DNA of 64,000 nucleotides from Rhodobacterales bacterium HKCCE4037 (GTDB lineage: Bacteria > Pseudomonadota > Alphaproteobacteria > Rhodobacterales > Rhodobacteraceae): contig WVSM01000002.1 in assembly GCA_015689645.1 (NCBI GenBank), forward strand, positions 124,001-188,000. The letters run 5' to 3'. Below are positions 18,575 through 27,826 of this stretch, piece after piece. Under the pieces are notes generated by a model that searched no databases, was not told where the DNA came from, and worked only from the letters and a program-made list of their open reading frames with translations. The translations under genes were made by a program, and so were the position numbers. Within the stretch, counting starts at the first letter, position 1, and each line of letters begins with the position of its first letter.

Positions 18575-19180
18575 TCAGCGACGGCGGCGAAGGTAGACGT
18601 AGTAGGCTCCTGTGCCGCCATGGCGCTGATGCGCTTCACGGATATCGAGGACCATCAGCCCGAGCGGCGGGGCATGAAGCCATCCCGGCACCTGGTGTTT
18701 GAGAATACCGCGCCGGATGGGGATCGGCCCGCCACCGTCGCGATCCTTGCCTTTCCCTGTAATCACCAGGACAAGGCGCAGCCCACGTTCATAGGCGCTG
18801 CTGATGAAGGAAATCAGCGCCGGATGCGCCTCGGCGAGCACCATTCCGTGCAAGTCGATCCTATCCTCGGGCTTCAGCTTGCCGCGCAGCATCCGCTTGT
18901 GGGTGCCGTGATCCATCCGGACGGGCGCATGGGCAAGGCGCGCGGACAAGGTCGGTGCGTGGTTCACCGGATTGGCAGAGAAAGAGGCCTTTTCACCAAC
19001 ACGGAAGGCGGGCAATCGCTCGGCCGTCGTGGCCTCCCTTCGGATCGGTGGCTTTGCCTTCGGACTGTCTTCGGTGATCTGCGGCGCGCCGCTTCGGTCC
19101 ATCGGGTTGGCGGTGGCGGCGACCCTGTCCCACAATGCCTTGTCCTCTTTGGACAGGCCGCGTTTGCTGCGCCGCGCCAT
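18575..19180 (-). CDS. Smr/MutS2 C-terminal domain protein
   Basis: A 201-residue protein with a charged, disordered first half and a C-terminal Smr domain: the signature IDLHGMVLAEAHPAL is followed by LVLVITGKGKDRDGGG and ends GAYYVYLRRRR. Stand-alone Smr proteins are nucleases acting on branched DNA or, in some bacteria, on mRNA of stalled ribosomes; which applies here is unknown. It is the last gene of a minus-strand run Tim44-like, mltA, smr with 3-4 bp gaps. Confidence 0.9.
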   Translation of the reverse strand: MARRSKRGLSKEDKALWDRVAATANPMDRSGAPQITEDSPKAKPPIRREATTAERLPAFRVGEKASFSANPVNHAPTLSARLAHAPVRMDHGTHKRMLRGKLKPEDRIDLHGMVLAEAHPALISFISSAYERGLRLVLVITGKGKDRDGGGPIPIRRGILKHQVPGWLHAPPLGLMVLDIREAHQRHGGTGAYYVYLRRRR

Positions 19181-19184
19181 GCCG

Positions 19185-20204
19185 TCAGGCGTCCGGGATC
19201 AGTTGGTGCGCCCGTTCGATCGGCAGCAGTACCATCATCCGACCCGGATCGCGGATAACGCCAGCCGCTTCGCCTGCCTCGTCGCCGAAGCCGAAGAAGA
19301 TGTCCGCCCTTTGTGCCCCCTGAATGGCGCCCCCGGTGTCCTGAGCGATCATCAACCGCCGGATCGGTCCGTCGCCGTCCTTTTCGATCCAGACCGGTGC
19401 CCCGAGTGGCGTGAAATCCGGATCGATAGCAATCGTACGGTGCGGCGTGATATTGCGGTTCATCGCCCCCAGAGGGCCAAGGTCCGGATCGTCGATCTCG
19501 ACCTCGCGGAAGAAGACATAGCTGGGGTTGTGGTGCAGCAGCGTCTGCCCGGCGGCCGGATTGCGCCGCACCCACGACTGGATGACCTGAGCCGAAACCT
19601 GATGCGGCTGGTAGACGCCCCGGCGAACGAGTTCCTGGCCGATACTGCGATATTCATGGCCATTCCGCCCACCGTAACCGACCCGGATATAACCGCCTTC
19701 GGCCAGCCGAATGCGCCCCGATCCCTGGATCTGCAGAAAGAACAGTTCCACCGGGTCATCGACCCATGCGATCTCCAGGCCACGGCCTTCCAGAACCCGG
19801 GTTTCCTCGATCTCCTGCCGCGAAAGCCATTGCCCGTTCACCTCAGGCGGAAGCCGGTAGACGGGATAGCGGTATCGGCCGGACCGCCTGCGGGATCCGT
19901 CGAGTTCCGGCTCATAATACCCGGTAAAAAGCGCAGGTTCCTCCCCGCCGATCAGGACAGGTCGAAAGAACAGCTCGAAAAAGGTGCGGGCATCGGGTGC
20001 GGTTTCGGCCACGGCGCAAAGCGCCTCCCAATCCGAACCGTCCAGATCCATGCAGGTGTTGCGGAAAACGGAAAGGGCCGCGGCATGATCATCCTCGGCC
20101 CATCCATCGAGATCGTCGAACGTCAGAAGCTGCACGGGCTCATCTGCCGTGGCTGCGGTGGCGAGGCAAAGCGCCAGGGCAGTGGCAAACGCGCGCAGTC
20201 CCAT
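19185..20204 (-). CDS. mltA: Membrane-bound lytic murein transglycosylase A
   Basis: A 339-residue protein with an N-terminal signal sequence (about residues 1-20, ending ATAATADE; no lipobox Cys, so it may be periplasmic instead of lipid-anchored). The MltA barrel region is visible from LFTGYYEPELDGSRRR, through FFLQIQGSGRIRL, to the 3D domain ending near RTIAIDPDFTPLGAPVWI, MIAQDTGGAIQG and ADIFFGFG, which includes the catalytic aspartate (family knowledge). It cleaves peptidoglycan glycan strands with 1,6-anhydro ring formation. It lies 3 bp from the Tim44-like gene and 4 bp from smr. Confidence 0.95.
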   Translation of the reverse strand: MGLRAFATALALCLATAATADEPVQLLTFDDLDGWAEDDHAAALSVFRNTCMDLDGSDWEALCAVAETAPDARTFFELFFRPVLIGGEEPALFTGYYEPELDGSRRRSGRYRYPVYRLPPEVNGQWLSRQEIEETRVLEGRGLEIAWVDDPVELFFLQIQGSGRIRLAEGGYIRVGYGGRNGHEYRSIGQELVRRGVYQPHQVSAQVIQSWVRRNPAAGQTLLHHNPSYVFFREVEIDDPDLGPLGAMNRNITPHRTIAIDPDFTPLGAPVWIEKDGDGPIRRLMIAQDTGGAIQGAQRADIFFGFGDEAGEAAGVIRDPGRMMVLLPIERAHQLIPDA

Positions 20205-20207
20205 CGG

Positions 20208-20867
20208 TCATCCGTCGGTCGCCACGAGTTCCCAGTTCGGATCGTCGCGGCCCATCTTGCGGGCGAATGTCCAGACATCGCGCTGTCGTTTGATCTCGGA
20301 GGAGTCGCCCTCGATGATTTCACCATCGGAATTGCGGACCACGCTGGTCAATTCTCCGACAAACCGCACCGTGATCTCGGCTTCGTTGGTCGACCGGTCG
20401 AAGGTGGCATTGTGCAGGGCGATCTCTCGGACCCCGACGAATTCCGCCTGTATGCTGAGGCCTTGCGCGTTGCGCTGCTCGATCACCGTCTCGAAGGTTT
20501 CCATCACATCCGCGGCGAGAAACGGTTTCAAAGCCTCCACATCGCCACGTTCGAACGCCATCAGGATCATTTCGTATGCCTGACGTGCTCCGCCAAGAAA
20601 TTCGCCGACGCTGAAACCCGGCTCGGCCATTTTCATGGCAGCAAGCGCCTTCGCACTCTCGGACCCATCCTCGACGTGGTCGATGATATCCTCGTCCGGA
20701 CCACCTTCGATCACTTCGAAATCGCGGCGCGGGCCGGTGCGGCCGCTTTCCGGGCGGGCGGGAGGGCGTTCGAACCCCTCTCGGGACCCAAGCACGGAGC
20801 GCAGACGCAGGATCAGGAAAATCGCGACGCCGGCGAGCACCAGCAAGGACAAAAGAGACGAGTTCAT
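20208..20867 (-). CDS. Tim44-like (TimA) domain membrane protein
   Basis: A 219-residue protein with one N-terminal membrane segment (LLSLLVLAGVAIFLILRL), a charged linker, and a C-terminal Tim44-like domain (from about residue 85: FLGGARQAYEMILMAFERGDVEALKPFLAADVMETF). Alphaproteobacterial TimA is related to the mitochondrial import motor subunit Tim44 and to ribosome-binding mL45; its bacterial role is not settled. The ATG at 20867 (MNSSLLSLL) is chosen because the signal anchor then starts the protein. First gene of the run leading to mltA and smr; divergent from fxsA. Confidence 0.9.
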   Translation of the reverse strand: MNSSLLSLLVLAGVAIFLILRLRSVLGSREGFERPPARPESGRTGPRRDFEVIEGGPDEDIIDHVEDGSESAKALAAMKMAEPGFSVGEFLGGARQAYEMILMAFERGDVEALKPFLAADVMETFETVIEQRNAQGLSIQAEFVGVREIALHNATFDRSTNEAEITVRFVGELTSVVRNSDGEIIEGDSSEIKRQRDVWTFARKMGRDDPNWELVATDG

Positions 20868-20980
20868 GGCACCTCGGCGGGGGAATGGGTTCAAAACCGG
20901 TTCAGCACGCACATATGTAAGGCAGGGTGGGGGTCAAGTCCATGACACCCGGCCCGCTTCATTGATGGGGATATGCGCCG

Positions 20981-21445
20981 ATGCGGCTCCTTTTGTTATT
21001 TATCGCGGTTCCGTTGATCGAAATCGCCCTGTTCATCCAGGTTGGTGGATGGCTTGGCCTATGGCCGACGCTGGCGATTGTCCTGTTGACCGCCATCGCC
21101 GGAACCATGCTGGTGAGAAGCCAAGGCGCGCAGGCGATGCAGCAGTTGCGAACCTCTTTCGATGATTTGCGCGATCCGACGGAGCCCCTCGCCCACGGCG
21201 CGATGATCCTGTTTTCCGGTGCCCTGCTTCTGACGCCGGGGTTTTTCACGGATGCCATCGGCTTTGCGCTGCTGGTTCCGGGTGTGCGCAATTCCGTGCT
21301 GCGCGAGCTGAAGAAGCGCGTGAATGTCCAGACCGTCCGCACCGACCGGGGCTGGCAGCCGCAGGACGAGACGATCATCGAAGGCACTTACAGCGCGACG
21401 GAGGAGGACCGCCCCTCTGGTCCCTCTGGCTGGACTCGGCATTGA
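20981..21445 (+). CDS. fxsA: FxsA family membrane protein
   Basis: A 154-residue protein whose hydrophobic first part (RLLLLFIAVPLIEIALFI and the WPTLAIVLLTAIAGTML segment) and the pair of helices around GAMILFSGALLLTPGFFTDAIGFALLVPGVR match FxsA, known for relieving F-plasmid exclusion of phage T7 in E. coli. The cytoplasmic tail is hydrophilic. Its housekeeping role is unclear. It is followed by secB 56 bp downstream on the same strand. Confidence 0.9.
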   Translation: MRLLLLFIAVPLIEIALFIQVGGWLGLWPTLAIVLLTAIAGTMLVRSQGAQAMQQLRTSFDDLRDPTEPLAHGAMILFSGALLLTPGFFTDAIGFALLVPGVRNSVLRELKKRVNVQTVRTDRGWQPQDETIIEGTYSATEEDRPSGPSGWTRH

Positions 21446-21501
21446 GACCATCGCGCGGGCCTGTTATGTCGCCTGCAACCTTAAATTCAGGAGAATGATC
21501 C

Positions 21502-22017
21502 ATGTCCGACGCCTCGGCCAATGGCGAAACCGAAAACGGCGCAGCACAGCCTGCGGCGCAACTTCCCAAGATGCAGATCCTCGGCCAGTTCATCCGCGAC
21601 CTGTCGTTCGAGAACGCGGCCGTGCAGAACGCCGTTGTCGCGCAGGGACAGCCCGATATCCAGGTCCAGGTCGCCCTCGACGCGCGCAAGCGCACGACCG
21701 AGAACCAGTACGACGTGATCATGAAGCTCAAGGTCGATTCCAAGACCAAGGAAGACGAGCCAAAATCCGTGTTCCTGATCGAGCTTGAATATGGCGGCGT
21801 CTTCCAGATCGAGAACGTCAGCGAACAGCAATTGCACCCGTTCCTGATGATCGAATGCCCGCGGATGCTGTTCCCCTTTGTCCGCCGCATCATCTCGGAC
21901 GTGTCGCGCGACGGCGGCTATCCGCCGCTGAACCTCGATCAGATCGACTTCGTGGCGCTGTATCGCCAGCAGTTGCAGCAGCGTCAGGCGCAGCAGCAGC
22001 CTCAAGGCACAGCCTGA
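21502..22017 (+). CDS. secB: Protein-export chaperone SecB
   Basis: A 171-residue acidic chaperone that holds precursor proteins unfolded and delivers them to SecA. The family core is visible in QFIRDLSFENAAVQNAV, the VFLIELEYGGVFQIENV strand and the ECPRMLFPFVRRIISDVSRDGGYPPLNLDQIDF block. Both ends are disordered; the C-terminus is glutamine-rich (QQLQQRQAQQQPQ). AGGAGA lies about 7 nt before the ATG. Only 1 bp separates its stop from the convergent dnaQ stop; a hairpin inside dnaQ can act as its terminator. Confidence 0.97.
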   Translation: MSDASANGETENGAAQPAAQLPKMQILGQFIRDLSFENAAVQNAVVAQGQPDIQVQVALDARKRTTENQYDVIMKLKVDSKTKEDEPKSVFLIELEYGGVFQIENVSEQQLHPFLMIECPRMLFPFVRRIISDVSRDGGYPPLNLDQIDFVALYRQQLQQRQAQQQPQGTA

Positions 22018-22018
22018 T

Positions 22019-22717
22019 CTAGTCGAAGCGCGACCAGATCGCGCCTTCCCCAAGCTTCTCGACAAAGGCCGCATGCGCGGCCTTTTCGCTTTCCGTGATC
22101 CGAGGTTGCAGCGGGGCAGGGCGCGGCTTCGGGCGCCAGTCGTCGTTGGTGCTGGCCCGGTCTTTCCGCGATTGACCCTGCGACAGGGCGAAATCGGGCT
22201 GCTTGCCACCAGTAAGCTCCAGGTAGACTTCGGCGAGAATTTCCGAGTCCAGCAACGCCCCGTGCTTTTCACGCGCGGAATTATCGATCCCGAACCGGCG
22301 GCACAAGGCATCGAGCGAGGCAGGCGAGCCGGGGAACCGGCTTCGCGCGATCTTCAGGGTATCAAGCGCCTGATCGTTGGGCAGAAGCCGTTTCCCCGCC
22401 CATTCCAGTTCCGCGTTCAGGAACCGCATATCGAACTCGGCATTGTGGATGACGAGTTTCGCATCGCCAACGAAATCGAGAAACTCCTGCGCCACGGCTG
22501 CGAATACGGGCTTGTCAGCCAGGAAGTCGTCTCCGATCCCGTGCACCTCGAACGCCTCGGTCGGCATATCCCGTTCGGGATTGATGTATTGGTGATAGGT
22601 GCGGCCTGTTGGGACCTGGTTGAACAGCTCGACGGCGCCGATCTCCACGATCCTGTGGCGCGGCGCGTCGAACGGGTTCAGGCCCGTGGTTTCGGTGTCG
22701 AGAACGATTTCTCTCAT
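22019..22717 (-). CDS. dnaQ: DNA polymerase III epsilon subunit
   Basis: A 232-residue DEDDh exonuclease that proofreads during replication. Exo I is VLDTETTGLNP near residue 5, Exo II is HNAEFDMRFLN, and Exo III is HGALLDSEILAEVY. The C-terminal 40-odd residues, which hold the polymerase-binding tail, are basic and then end GEGAIWSRFD. It is last of the operon maf-aroE-coaE-dnaQ; its ATG overlaps the coaE stop by 4 bp. Confidence 0.96.
   Translation of the reverse strand: MREIVLDTETTGLNPFDAPRHRIVEIGAVELFNQVPTGRTYHQYINPERDMPTEAFEVHGIGDDFLADKPVFAAVAQEFLDFVGDAKLVIHNAEFDMRFLNAELEWAGKRLLPNDQALDTLKIARSRFPGSPASLDALCRRFGIDNSAREKHGALLDSEILAEVYLELTGGKQPDFALSQGQSRKDRASTNDDWRPKPRPAPLQPRITESEKAAHAAFVEKLGEGAIWSRFD
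22064..22086 (+). terminator. Intrinsic terminator for secB inside dnaQ coding sequence
   Basis: AAAGGCCGC (22064-22072) pairs perfectly with GCGGCCTTT (22077-22085) around the loop ATGC, with one further T. It starts 47 bp past the secB stop and is placed within the dnaQ 3' coding region, so the same bases encode part of the DnaQ C-terminus on the other strand. Confidence 0.6.
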
Positions 22718-23289
22718 GTCAGCTCTGCAATGATCCGGTCCACTGCATCTTGTGCCACATCCATCGACGAAGTGTCTATGATGTAGTCCGCACGGGCGCG
22801 TTTCTCGGCATCGGGTGTCTGGCGCTTCAGGATGTTCTCAAGGTCTTTTTCGGTCATCGTGCCCCGCGACAGGACCCTATCGCGCTGTATCTCCGCATCG
22901 ACGGATACGACCGCGACCTTGTCGCAATAGGCGTGACCGTCGGTTTCGAACAGCAGCGGCACGTCCAGAACGACCAATCCTTCCGTATCGGCGAGAAAGG
23001 CTGCGCGGTCTTCCGCCACGAGCGGATGGATGATGCTATTGATGCGGTCGAGCACGCTCGCGTCCTCGCCGATCAATTTCCGCAGATGCGCCCGGTCGAC
23101 ATGGCCATCGGCTTGTACCGACCCCGGAAATGCCGCCTCGAGCAATTTCGGCGCCGGACCATCGGGCGCGTAGAGCTTGTGGACCGTCGCATCGGCATCC
23201 CAGACCGGAACACCGCGGTCCCGGAACATCTGCGCCGTCGTGCTTTTGCCCATTCCGATGGAGCCCGTCAGGCCGAGAATTGTCCTCAT
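22714..23289 (-). CDS. coaE: Dephospho-CoA kinase
   Basis: A 191-residue P-loop kinase that performs the last step of coenzyme A synthesis, phosphorylating the 3' hydroxyl of dephospho-CoA. Walker A is GLTGSIGMGKST near the N-terminus, followed by RDRGVPVWDADATVHKLY, and the lid region is SRGTMTEKDLENILKRQ. The start MRTILGLTGSIG at 23289 overlaps the aroE stop by 4 bp; the longer frame to 23406 lies within aroE and is not used. Confidence 0.96.
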   Translation of the reverse strand: MRTILGLTGSIGMGKSTTAQMFRDRGVPVWDADATVHKLYAPDGPAPKLLEAAFPGSVQADGHVDRAHLRKLIGEDASVLDRINSIIHPLVAEDRAAFLADTEGLVVLDVPLLFETDGHAYCDKVAVVSVDAEIQRDRVLSRGTMTEKDLENILKRQTPDAEKRARADYIIDTSSMDVAQDAVDRIIAELT

Positions 23290-24122
23290 CCGCCCAGAAC
23301 CGCCGCGCGCAATTCGTCGTCGACCATCGGCGTGTAGCTGAACCAGCGCTCGAAGCCAGGGACCGCCTGGTGCAACAGCATTCCCAAGCCGTCGACGGTT
23401 TCGCAACCGCGCTCGGCCGCTTCGCGCAGAAGCGGAGTTTCCAGCGGCGTGTAGACGATATCGGTAACGACCGTCGGCGGTTTCAGGCGCGACAGGTCGA
23501 TATTCAGTGGCGATTGTCCCTGCATTCCCAGCGACGTCGTATTCACAATCAGCGCCGCGTCACGCACGTATTCGGGAATCTGCGTCCAGTCGATCGGCGC
23601 GACGCGCGCCCCGAATTGTTCGCGGAGGGCGTCGGCCCGCCCACGGGTTCTGTTGGCAACATGAATGACGGGTGCCCCGTCCGAGATCAGCGCCGAGACA
23701 ATCGCTTTCGCAGCCCCGCCCGAGCCGAGAACCAGCGCGGGACCGGAAGAGGCCGACCAACCGGGCAAGGTTTGGCGAATATTCGACAGGAAACCCATGC
23801 CGTCCGTGTTATCGGCCTGGATGCGGCCATCCGCCGTGAAGGTCAGTGTATTGGCCGCTCCGATCAAAGCCGCGCGGTCGGTTACGGTATCCGCCAGCGA
23901 TAGAACCAGCTCCTTGTGAGGAATGGTGACATTCGCCCCGACAAACCCCATGCGAGGCAGCACACCGAGCGCCTCGGGCAGATCCTGGTGGTTGATGTGC
24001 AGCGGAACGTAATGACCCTTCAAGCCATAGCGTTTCAGCCAATGGCCGTGCAGTCGCGGCGACAGCGAATGCGCCACCGGGTCACCGATGACTCCTGCCA
24101 ATGGGATCGTGTCTCTCGTCAT
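23286..24122 (-). CDS. aroE: Shikimate dehydrogenase (NADP+)
   Basis: A 278-residue enzyme reducing 3-dehydroshikimate in aromatic amino-acid synthesis. The substrate site appears in VIGDPVAHSLSPRLHGHWL and VTIPHKE, with the AANTLTF block next; the NADP site is LGSGGAAKAIV followed by NRTRGRA, and the C-terminal DGLGMLLHQA is typical. The start MTRDTIPLAG at 24122 overlaps the maf stop by 4 bp, supporting it over the open frame to 24194. Confidence 0.96.
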   Translation of the reverse strand: MTRDTIPLAGVIGDPVAHSLSPRLHGHWLKRYGLKGHYVPLHINHQDLPEALGVLPRMGFVGANVTIPHKELVLSLADTVTDRAALIGAANTLTFTADGRIQADNTDGMGFLSNIRQTLPGWSASSGPALVLGSGGAAKAIVSALISDGAPVIHVANRTRGRADALREQFGARVAPIDWTQIPEYVRDAALIVNTTSLGMQGQSPLNIDLSRLKPPTVVTDIVYTPLETPLLREAAERGCETVDGLGMLLHQAVPGFERWFSYTPMVDDELRAAVLGG

Positions 24123-24718
24123 GGGCTCAACATACCGCGCAGGCGCAGATGCGAAAGCACTTCCAGTAACGGCAATCCGAGCACCGAGAACCAATCACCC
24201 TCGATCCGGGCGAACAGGCGCGCGCCCAGAGCCTCGGCCTGATAGGCGCCGACACAATAGGCCACGTCGGGCCAGGCCTGATCGAGATAGGCGTCGATCT
24301 CCGCATTGCTCAGCGCGTGCATCGTCATCCGCACCACGCCAACATGTCGCCATACCGGCTTCAAGTCTTCGTAGAGAACCGCTGCCGACATCAGGTGATG
24401 GGTCTTACCTTGCAACTCCTGCAAATGTCTTGCGGCCTCGGCCTTGTCTGCCGGCTTTGCGTAGAGCCGGCCTTTCAGGGCAAGCACCTGGTCACAGCCG
24501 AGGACAAGCGTACCCGGTTCCGCCTTTTCCGCCACGCGACGCGCCTTGTATTCGGCCAAGGCATCCGCAACGTCCCTTGGCCCCGCCTCCTCCGCGAGGA
24601 GCGAATCGCGGATGGCTTCCTCGTCGATGCGGGCGGGCCGCGATTCGATGCGCAGCCCTGCATTTTCCAGCATCTCCCGCCGGATCGGAGAGGTGGAGGC
24701 GAGGATAAGATCAACCAT
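24119..24718 (-). CDS. Maf-like nucleotide pyrophosphatase
   Basis: A 199-residue Maf/YhdE/YceF family protein. The N-terminal LILASTSPIRREMLENAG is the family signature, and the active-site segment VLGCDQVLALKGRLYAKP includes the general-base Asp; later come GKTHHLMSAAVL and the segment YCVGAYQAEALGARLF. Maf proteins hydrolyse non-canonical or modified nucleoside triphosphates. It is first gene of the operon to aroE-coaE-dnaQ and its start is 550 bp from rho, facing the AT-rich candidate origin. Confidence 0.94.
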   Translation of the reverse strand: MVDLILASTSPIRREMLENAGLRIESRPARIDEEAIRDSLLAEEAGPRDVADALAEYKARRVAEKAEPGTLVLGCDQVLALKGRLYAKPADKAEAARHLQELQGKTHHLMSAAVLYEDLKPVWRHVGVVRMTMHALSNAEIDAYLDQAWPDVAYCVGAYQAEALGARLFARIEGDWFSVLGLPLLEVLSHLRLRGMLSP

Positions 24719-25268
24719 TCTTGGGGGAACTCTGTGGATAGCGTGCAGGGCTGACTATGAGGGAAATGTGCAGGAATCGGCAAGCGACCCCTCCAAGCAA
24801 ATACTTGGCTGATTTTTGGTGGCCCGTTCCCGATTCTTGCCCCGGGTATAGTTCCTCGGGCTGGAAACTGCAGAGAACATGATTACCCCCGGTTCCTCAA
24901 AATTCATCCACATGGTTTCATCTGGAAACCAAATTCTAAACATCTGAAAAGAATATATTTTATGAGATTTTCGGCTTGTACAGATCTTTCTGGAGTGCGT
25001 TTCTGGATCCTCGAAACTTTGTGGACAAGTCTTTAGCTTCCAGGTTTTCCTAGAAATCCACTCTCCTACAAAGAACAACAAACTTCTTTCTTTCTTTTTC
25101 CTTTTAGTAGGAAGAACGGACACGGATGCGTCGGTTGACTTGGACAGGCGAAGTCCTTACCTCCATCGTTGCACTTCGTCCGAAGATGCAGCCTCACAAG
25201 ACCAGACTTCGAAAGAAGACCTACCCGACACTGGCACGTCCAGCCTGTCGCCGTTTGGATGAATTCCC
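24719..25268. other. Candidate replication origin (oriC), AT-rich gene-free region
   Basis: A 550-bp stretch without a credible gene. By hand count, 24901-24960 is about 28% G+C and 24961-25140 about 42%, well below its coding neighbours. It holds three 9-mers one mismatch from the DnaA box TTATCCACA: TGTGGATAG (24733-24741), TCATCCACA (24904-24912) and TGTGGACAA (25020-25028), plus a weaker AAATCCACT near 25054. An A/T tract around 24946-24970 could be the unwinding element, and a pyrimidine tract lies at 25081-25106. Genes point away on both sides (maf operon left, rho-mnmE-mnmG right), and parAB with two parS sites is within 7 kb. It also has to hold the maf and rho promoters. Confidence 0.7.
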
Positions 25269-26540
25269 ATGACAACCGAATCCGTCAGCCTTGCCGACCT
25301 GAAAGCGAAATCGCCAAAAGACCTTCTGGCGATGGCCGAAGAGCTTGAGATCGAGAATGCCTCGACCATGCGCAAAGGCGACATGATGTTCGAGATCTTG
25401 CGCGAGCGGGCCGACGAAGGTTGGGAGATTTCGGGTGATGGTGTGCTCGAAGTCCTTCAGGATGGGTTCGGCTTTCTGCGGTCGCCGGAAGCAAACTACC
25501 TGCCCGGCCCGGACGATATCTATGTCTCGCCTGACATGATCCGACAGCATTCCTTGCGCACGGGCGATACGGTCGATGGCGTCATCACCGCGCCGAAAGA
25601 GAACGAGCGTTATTTCTGCCTGGTCAAGGTCACCCGGATCAACTTCGAAGATCCCGAGAAGGCGCGCCACAAGGTTGCCTTCGACAACCTGACCCCGCTC
25701 TATCCCGACGAGCGCCTGAAGATGGAAATCGAAGATCCGACCATCAAGGATCGCTCGGCACGCATCATCGACCTTGTGGCGCCGATCGGGAAAGGTCAGC
25801 GCGCTCTGATCACCGCGCCGCCGCGGACGGGCAAGACCGTGCTGATGCAGAACATCGCCAATTCGATCGAGACCAATCACCCGGAGTGCTACCTGATCGT
25901 TCTGCTGATCGACGAACGCCCGGAAGAGGTGACGGACATGCAGCGCTCGGTGAAGGGTGAGGTGATTTCCTCGACCTTCGATGAACCCGCGACACGGCAC
26001 GTGGCGGTCTCCGAGATGGTCATCGAGAAAGCGAAGCGCCTTGTCGAACATAAGCGTGACGTCGTGATCCTGCTTGACTCGATTACGCGCCTCGGCCGCG
26101 CCTTCAACACGGTTGTGCCGTCGTCCGGCAAGGTTCTCACCGGGGGTGTGGATGCCAACGCACTTCAGCGTCCCAAGCGTTTCTTTGGTGCCGCGCGAAA
26201 TATCGAAGAGGGTGGTTCGCTCACGATCATCGCAACCGCTCTGATCGATACCGGCAGCCGGATGGACGAAGTGATCTTCGAAGAATTCAAGGGCACCGGT
26301 AACAGCGAGATCGTGCTCGACCGCAAGGTGGCCGACAAGCGCGTCTTCCCGGCGATGGACATCCTCAAGTCCGGAACCCGGAAAGAGGATCTGCTGGTCG
26401 ACAAGGGCGATCTGGCAAAGACCTTTGTTCTGCGTCGCATTCTGAACCCGATGGGCACAACCGATGCGATCGAATTCCTGATTTCCAAGCTCAAGCAGAC
26501 GAAGACCAATTCGGAATTCTTCGACTCCATGAACACCTGA
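25269..26540 (+). CDS. rho: Transcription termination factor Rho
   Basis: A 423-residue hexameric RNA helicase. The N-terminal RNA-binding domain includes [16 protein letters not shown] (56-71), the Walker A is APPRTGKT (183-190), Walker B is the hydrophobic [10 protein letters not shown] strand, and the Q-loop/R-loop region is [20 protein letters not shown]. Length is close to E. coli Rho (419). It is separated from mnmE by 12 bp. The 5' region is the AT-rich candidate origin; rho is known to be autoregulated in other bacteria but no such signal was identified. Confidence 0.98.
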   Translation: MTTESVSLADLKAKSPKDLLAMAEELEIENASTMRKGDMMFEILRERADEGWEISGDGVLEVLQDGFGFLRSPEANYLPGPDDIYVSPDMIRQHSLRTGDTVDGVITAPKENERYFCLVKVTRINFEDPEKARHKVAFDNLTPLYPDERLKMEIEDPTIKDRSARIIDLVAPIGKGQRALITAPPRTGKTVLMQNIANSIETNHPECYLIVLLIDERPEEVTDMQRSVKGEVISSTFDEPATRHVAVSEMVIEKAKRLVEHKRDVVILLDSITRLGRAFNTVVPSSGKVLTGGVDANALQRPKRFFGAARNIEEGGSLTIIATALIDTGSRMDEVIFEEFKGTGNSEIVLDRKVADKRVFPAMDILKSGTRKEDLLVDKGDLAKTFVLRRILNPMGTTDAIEFLISKLKQTKTNSEFFDSMNT

Positions 26541-26552
26541 TCCAGGGCGCTG

Positions 26553-27824
26553 ATGATGCAGACCATTTTCGCCCTGGCCACAGCCCGGGGGAAAGCGGGC
26601 GTTGCGATCATCCGTGTATCCGGACCTGAAGCTCGAGCCATTGGCGAGGTGCTCTGTGGATCCGTTCCAACTGCCGGATCGCATTCTTTGCGTGCGGTGC
26701 GGGGCGAGGGCGGTACAACGCTCGACCAAGCGCTCGTACTTTGGTTCGAGGGCCCCAATAGCTTCACCGGCGAAGACGTTCTGGAACTGCACCTGCACGG
26801 AAGCGTCGCTGTCGTCAGGGCAGTTGAAGCGCGGATCGCTGCAACCGGTTTGGCCCGAGAGGCGGAGCCCGGAGAATTCACGAAGCGGGCGCTTTTGAAT
26901 GATCGTCTCGACCTGGCTCAGGTGGAGGGGCTGGGTGATCTGATCGAGGCCGAGACCGAAGCACAGCGCGAGCAGGCGCAACGGGTCTTTACCGGTGCAC
27001 TCTCCGAAAAGATGGCACATTTACGGGAACTCGGTATCCGCGCAGCTGCTCTTCTGACGGCGACCATTGATTTCGCCGATGAGGAGGTCCCCGTCGATGT
27101 TCTGCCGGAGGTCCGGGATTTGTTGACGGAAGCGATGGTTGAACTTGAGCAAGAGATCGAAGGCTCACATGTCGCGGAACGGGTCCGGGATGGGTTTGAG
27201 GTTGCGATCCTCGGCGCTCCGAATGCGGGAAAATCGACACTTATCAATACATTGGCTGGTCGCGAGATTGCCATCACCTCCGATATCGCGGGGACCACTC
27301 GCGACGTTCTCGAAGTGCGGCTGGACATTGCCGGCCTTCCGGTGACCGTGCTCGATACGGCTGGTCTACGGGATAGCGAAGATGCGATCGAGGTCATCGG
27401 CGTGTCGCGCGCCGTGGAGCGTGCATTGGCCGCAGACCTTCGGGTGCTCTTGAAAACAGATGATTTCGAGCTCCCCACTGCTTTGGAACAGAACATTGAT
27501 CTCGTCTACGGGGCCAAGGCAGACCTCACCGGCAACGGCGGTATTTCCGGGCTCACCGGGGAAGGCGTTGATCAATTCGTGGCCGATGTCGCACGCATTC
27601 TGTCTGAGAGAGTATCCAAAGTGCGCACAGCGATCTCCTCGCGTCAGCGTCAAGGAATGCAGCGCGCGCTTGTGGCATTCGGGCACGTGATCTCGTCGGT
27701 GGAAACGGAGATTGCCGCCGAGCATGTTCAGGATGGGCTTCACGCGCTTGACTCGGTCATCGGTCATGTGGATGTAGAGGCCATTCTCGGCGAAATTTTC
27801 TCCCGGTTCTGTATCGGGAAATAG
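26553..27824 (+). CDS. mnmE: tRNA uridine-5-carboxymethylaminomethyl synthesis GTPase MnmE
   Basis: A 423-residue protein that with MnmG builds (c)mnm5 side chains on tRNA U34. It has the N-terminal folate-binding domain (from [14 protein letters not shown]-like start [23 protein letters not shown]), a helical domain, an inserted G domain, and the C-terminal FCIGK catalytic Cys. G1 is GAPNAGKS (221-228), the G2 region is DIAGTTRD, and G3 is DTAG (268-271). The G4 position reads AKAD (321-324), not NKxD, and the stretch between is shortened, so nucleotide specificity may be relaxed. It is slightly shorter than E. coli MnmE (454). mnmG starts 2 bp after the stop. Confidence 0.96.
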   Translation: MMQTIFALATARGKAGVAIIRVSGPEARAIGEVLCGSVPTAGSHSLRAVRGEGGTTLDQALVLWFEGPNSFTGEDVLELHLHGSVAVVRAVEARIAATGLAREAEPGEFTKRALLNDRLDLAQVEGLGDLIEAETEAQREQAQRVFTGALSEKMAHLRELGIRAAALLTATIDFADEEVPVDVLPEVRDLLTEAMVELEQEIEGSHVAERVRDGFEVAILGAPNAGKSTLINTLAGREIAITSDIAGTTRDVLEVRLDIAGLPVTVLDTAGLRDSEDAIEVIGVSRAVERALAADLRVLLKTDDFELPTALEQNIDLVYGAKADLTGNGGISGLTGEGVDQFVADVARILSERVSKVRTAISSRQRQGMQRALVAFGHVISSVETEIAAEHVQDGLHALDSVIGHVDVEAILGEIFSRFCIGK

Positions 27825-27826
27825 GA

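Noticed and set aside
16993-18639. 548-codon open frame antisense to hslU
   Set aside because: Shadow of hslU codon bias; no domain recognisable.
24755-25123. Minus-strand open frame of 122 codons in the AT-rich region
   Set aside because: Composition follows the AT-rich DNA, no family motif or ribosome-binding site is evident, and it covers DnaA-box-like sites; treated as non-coding.
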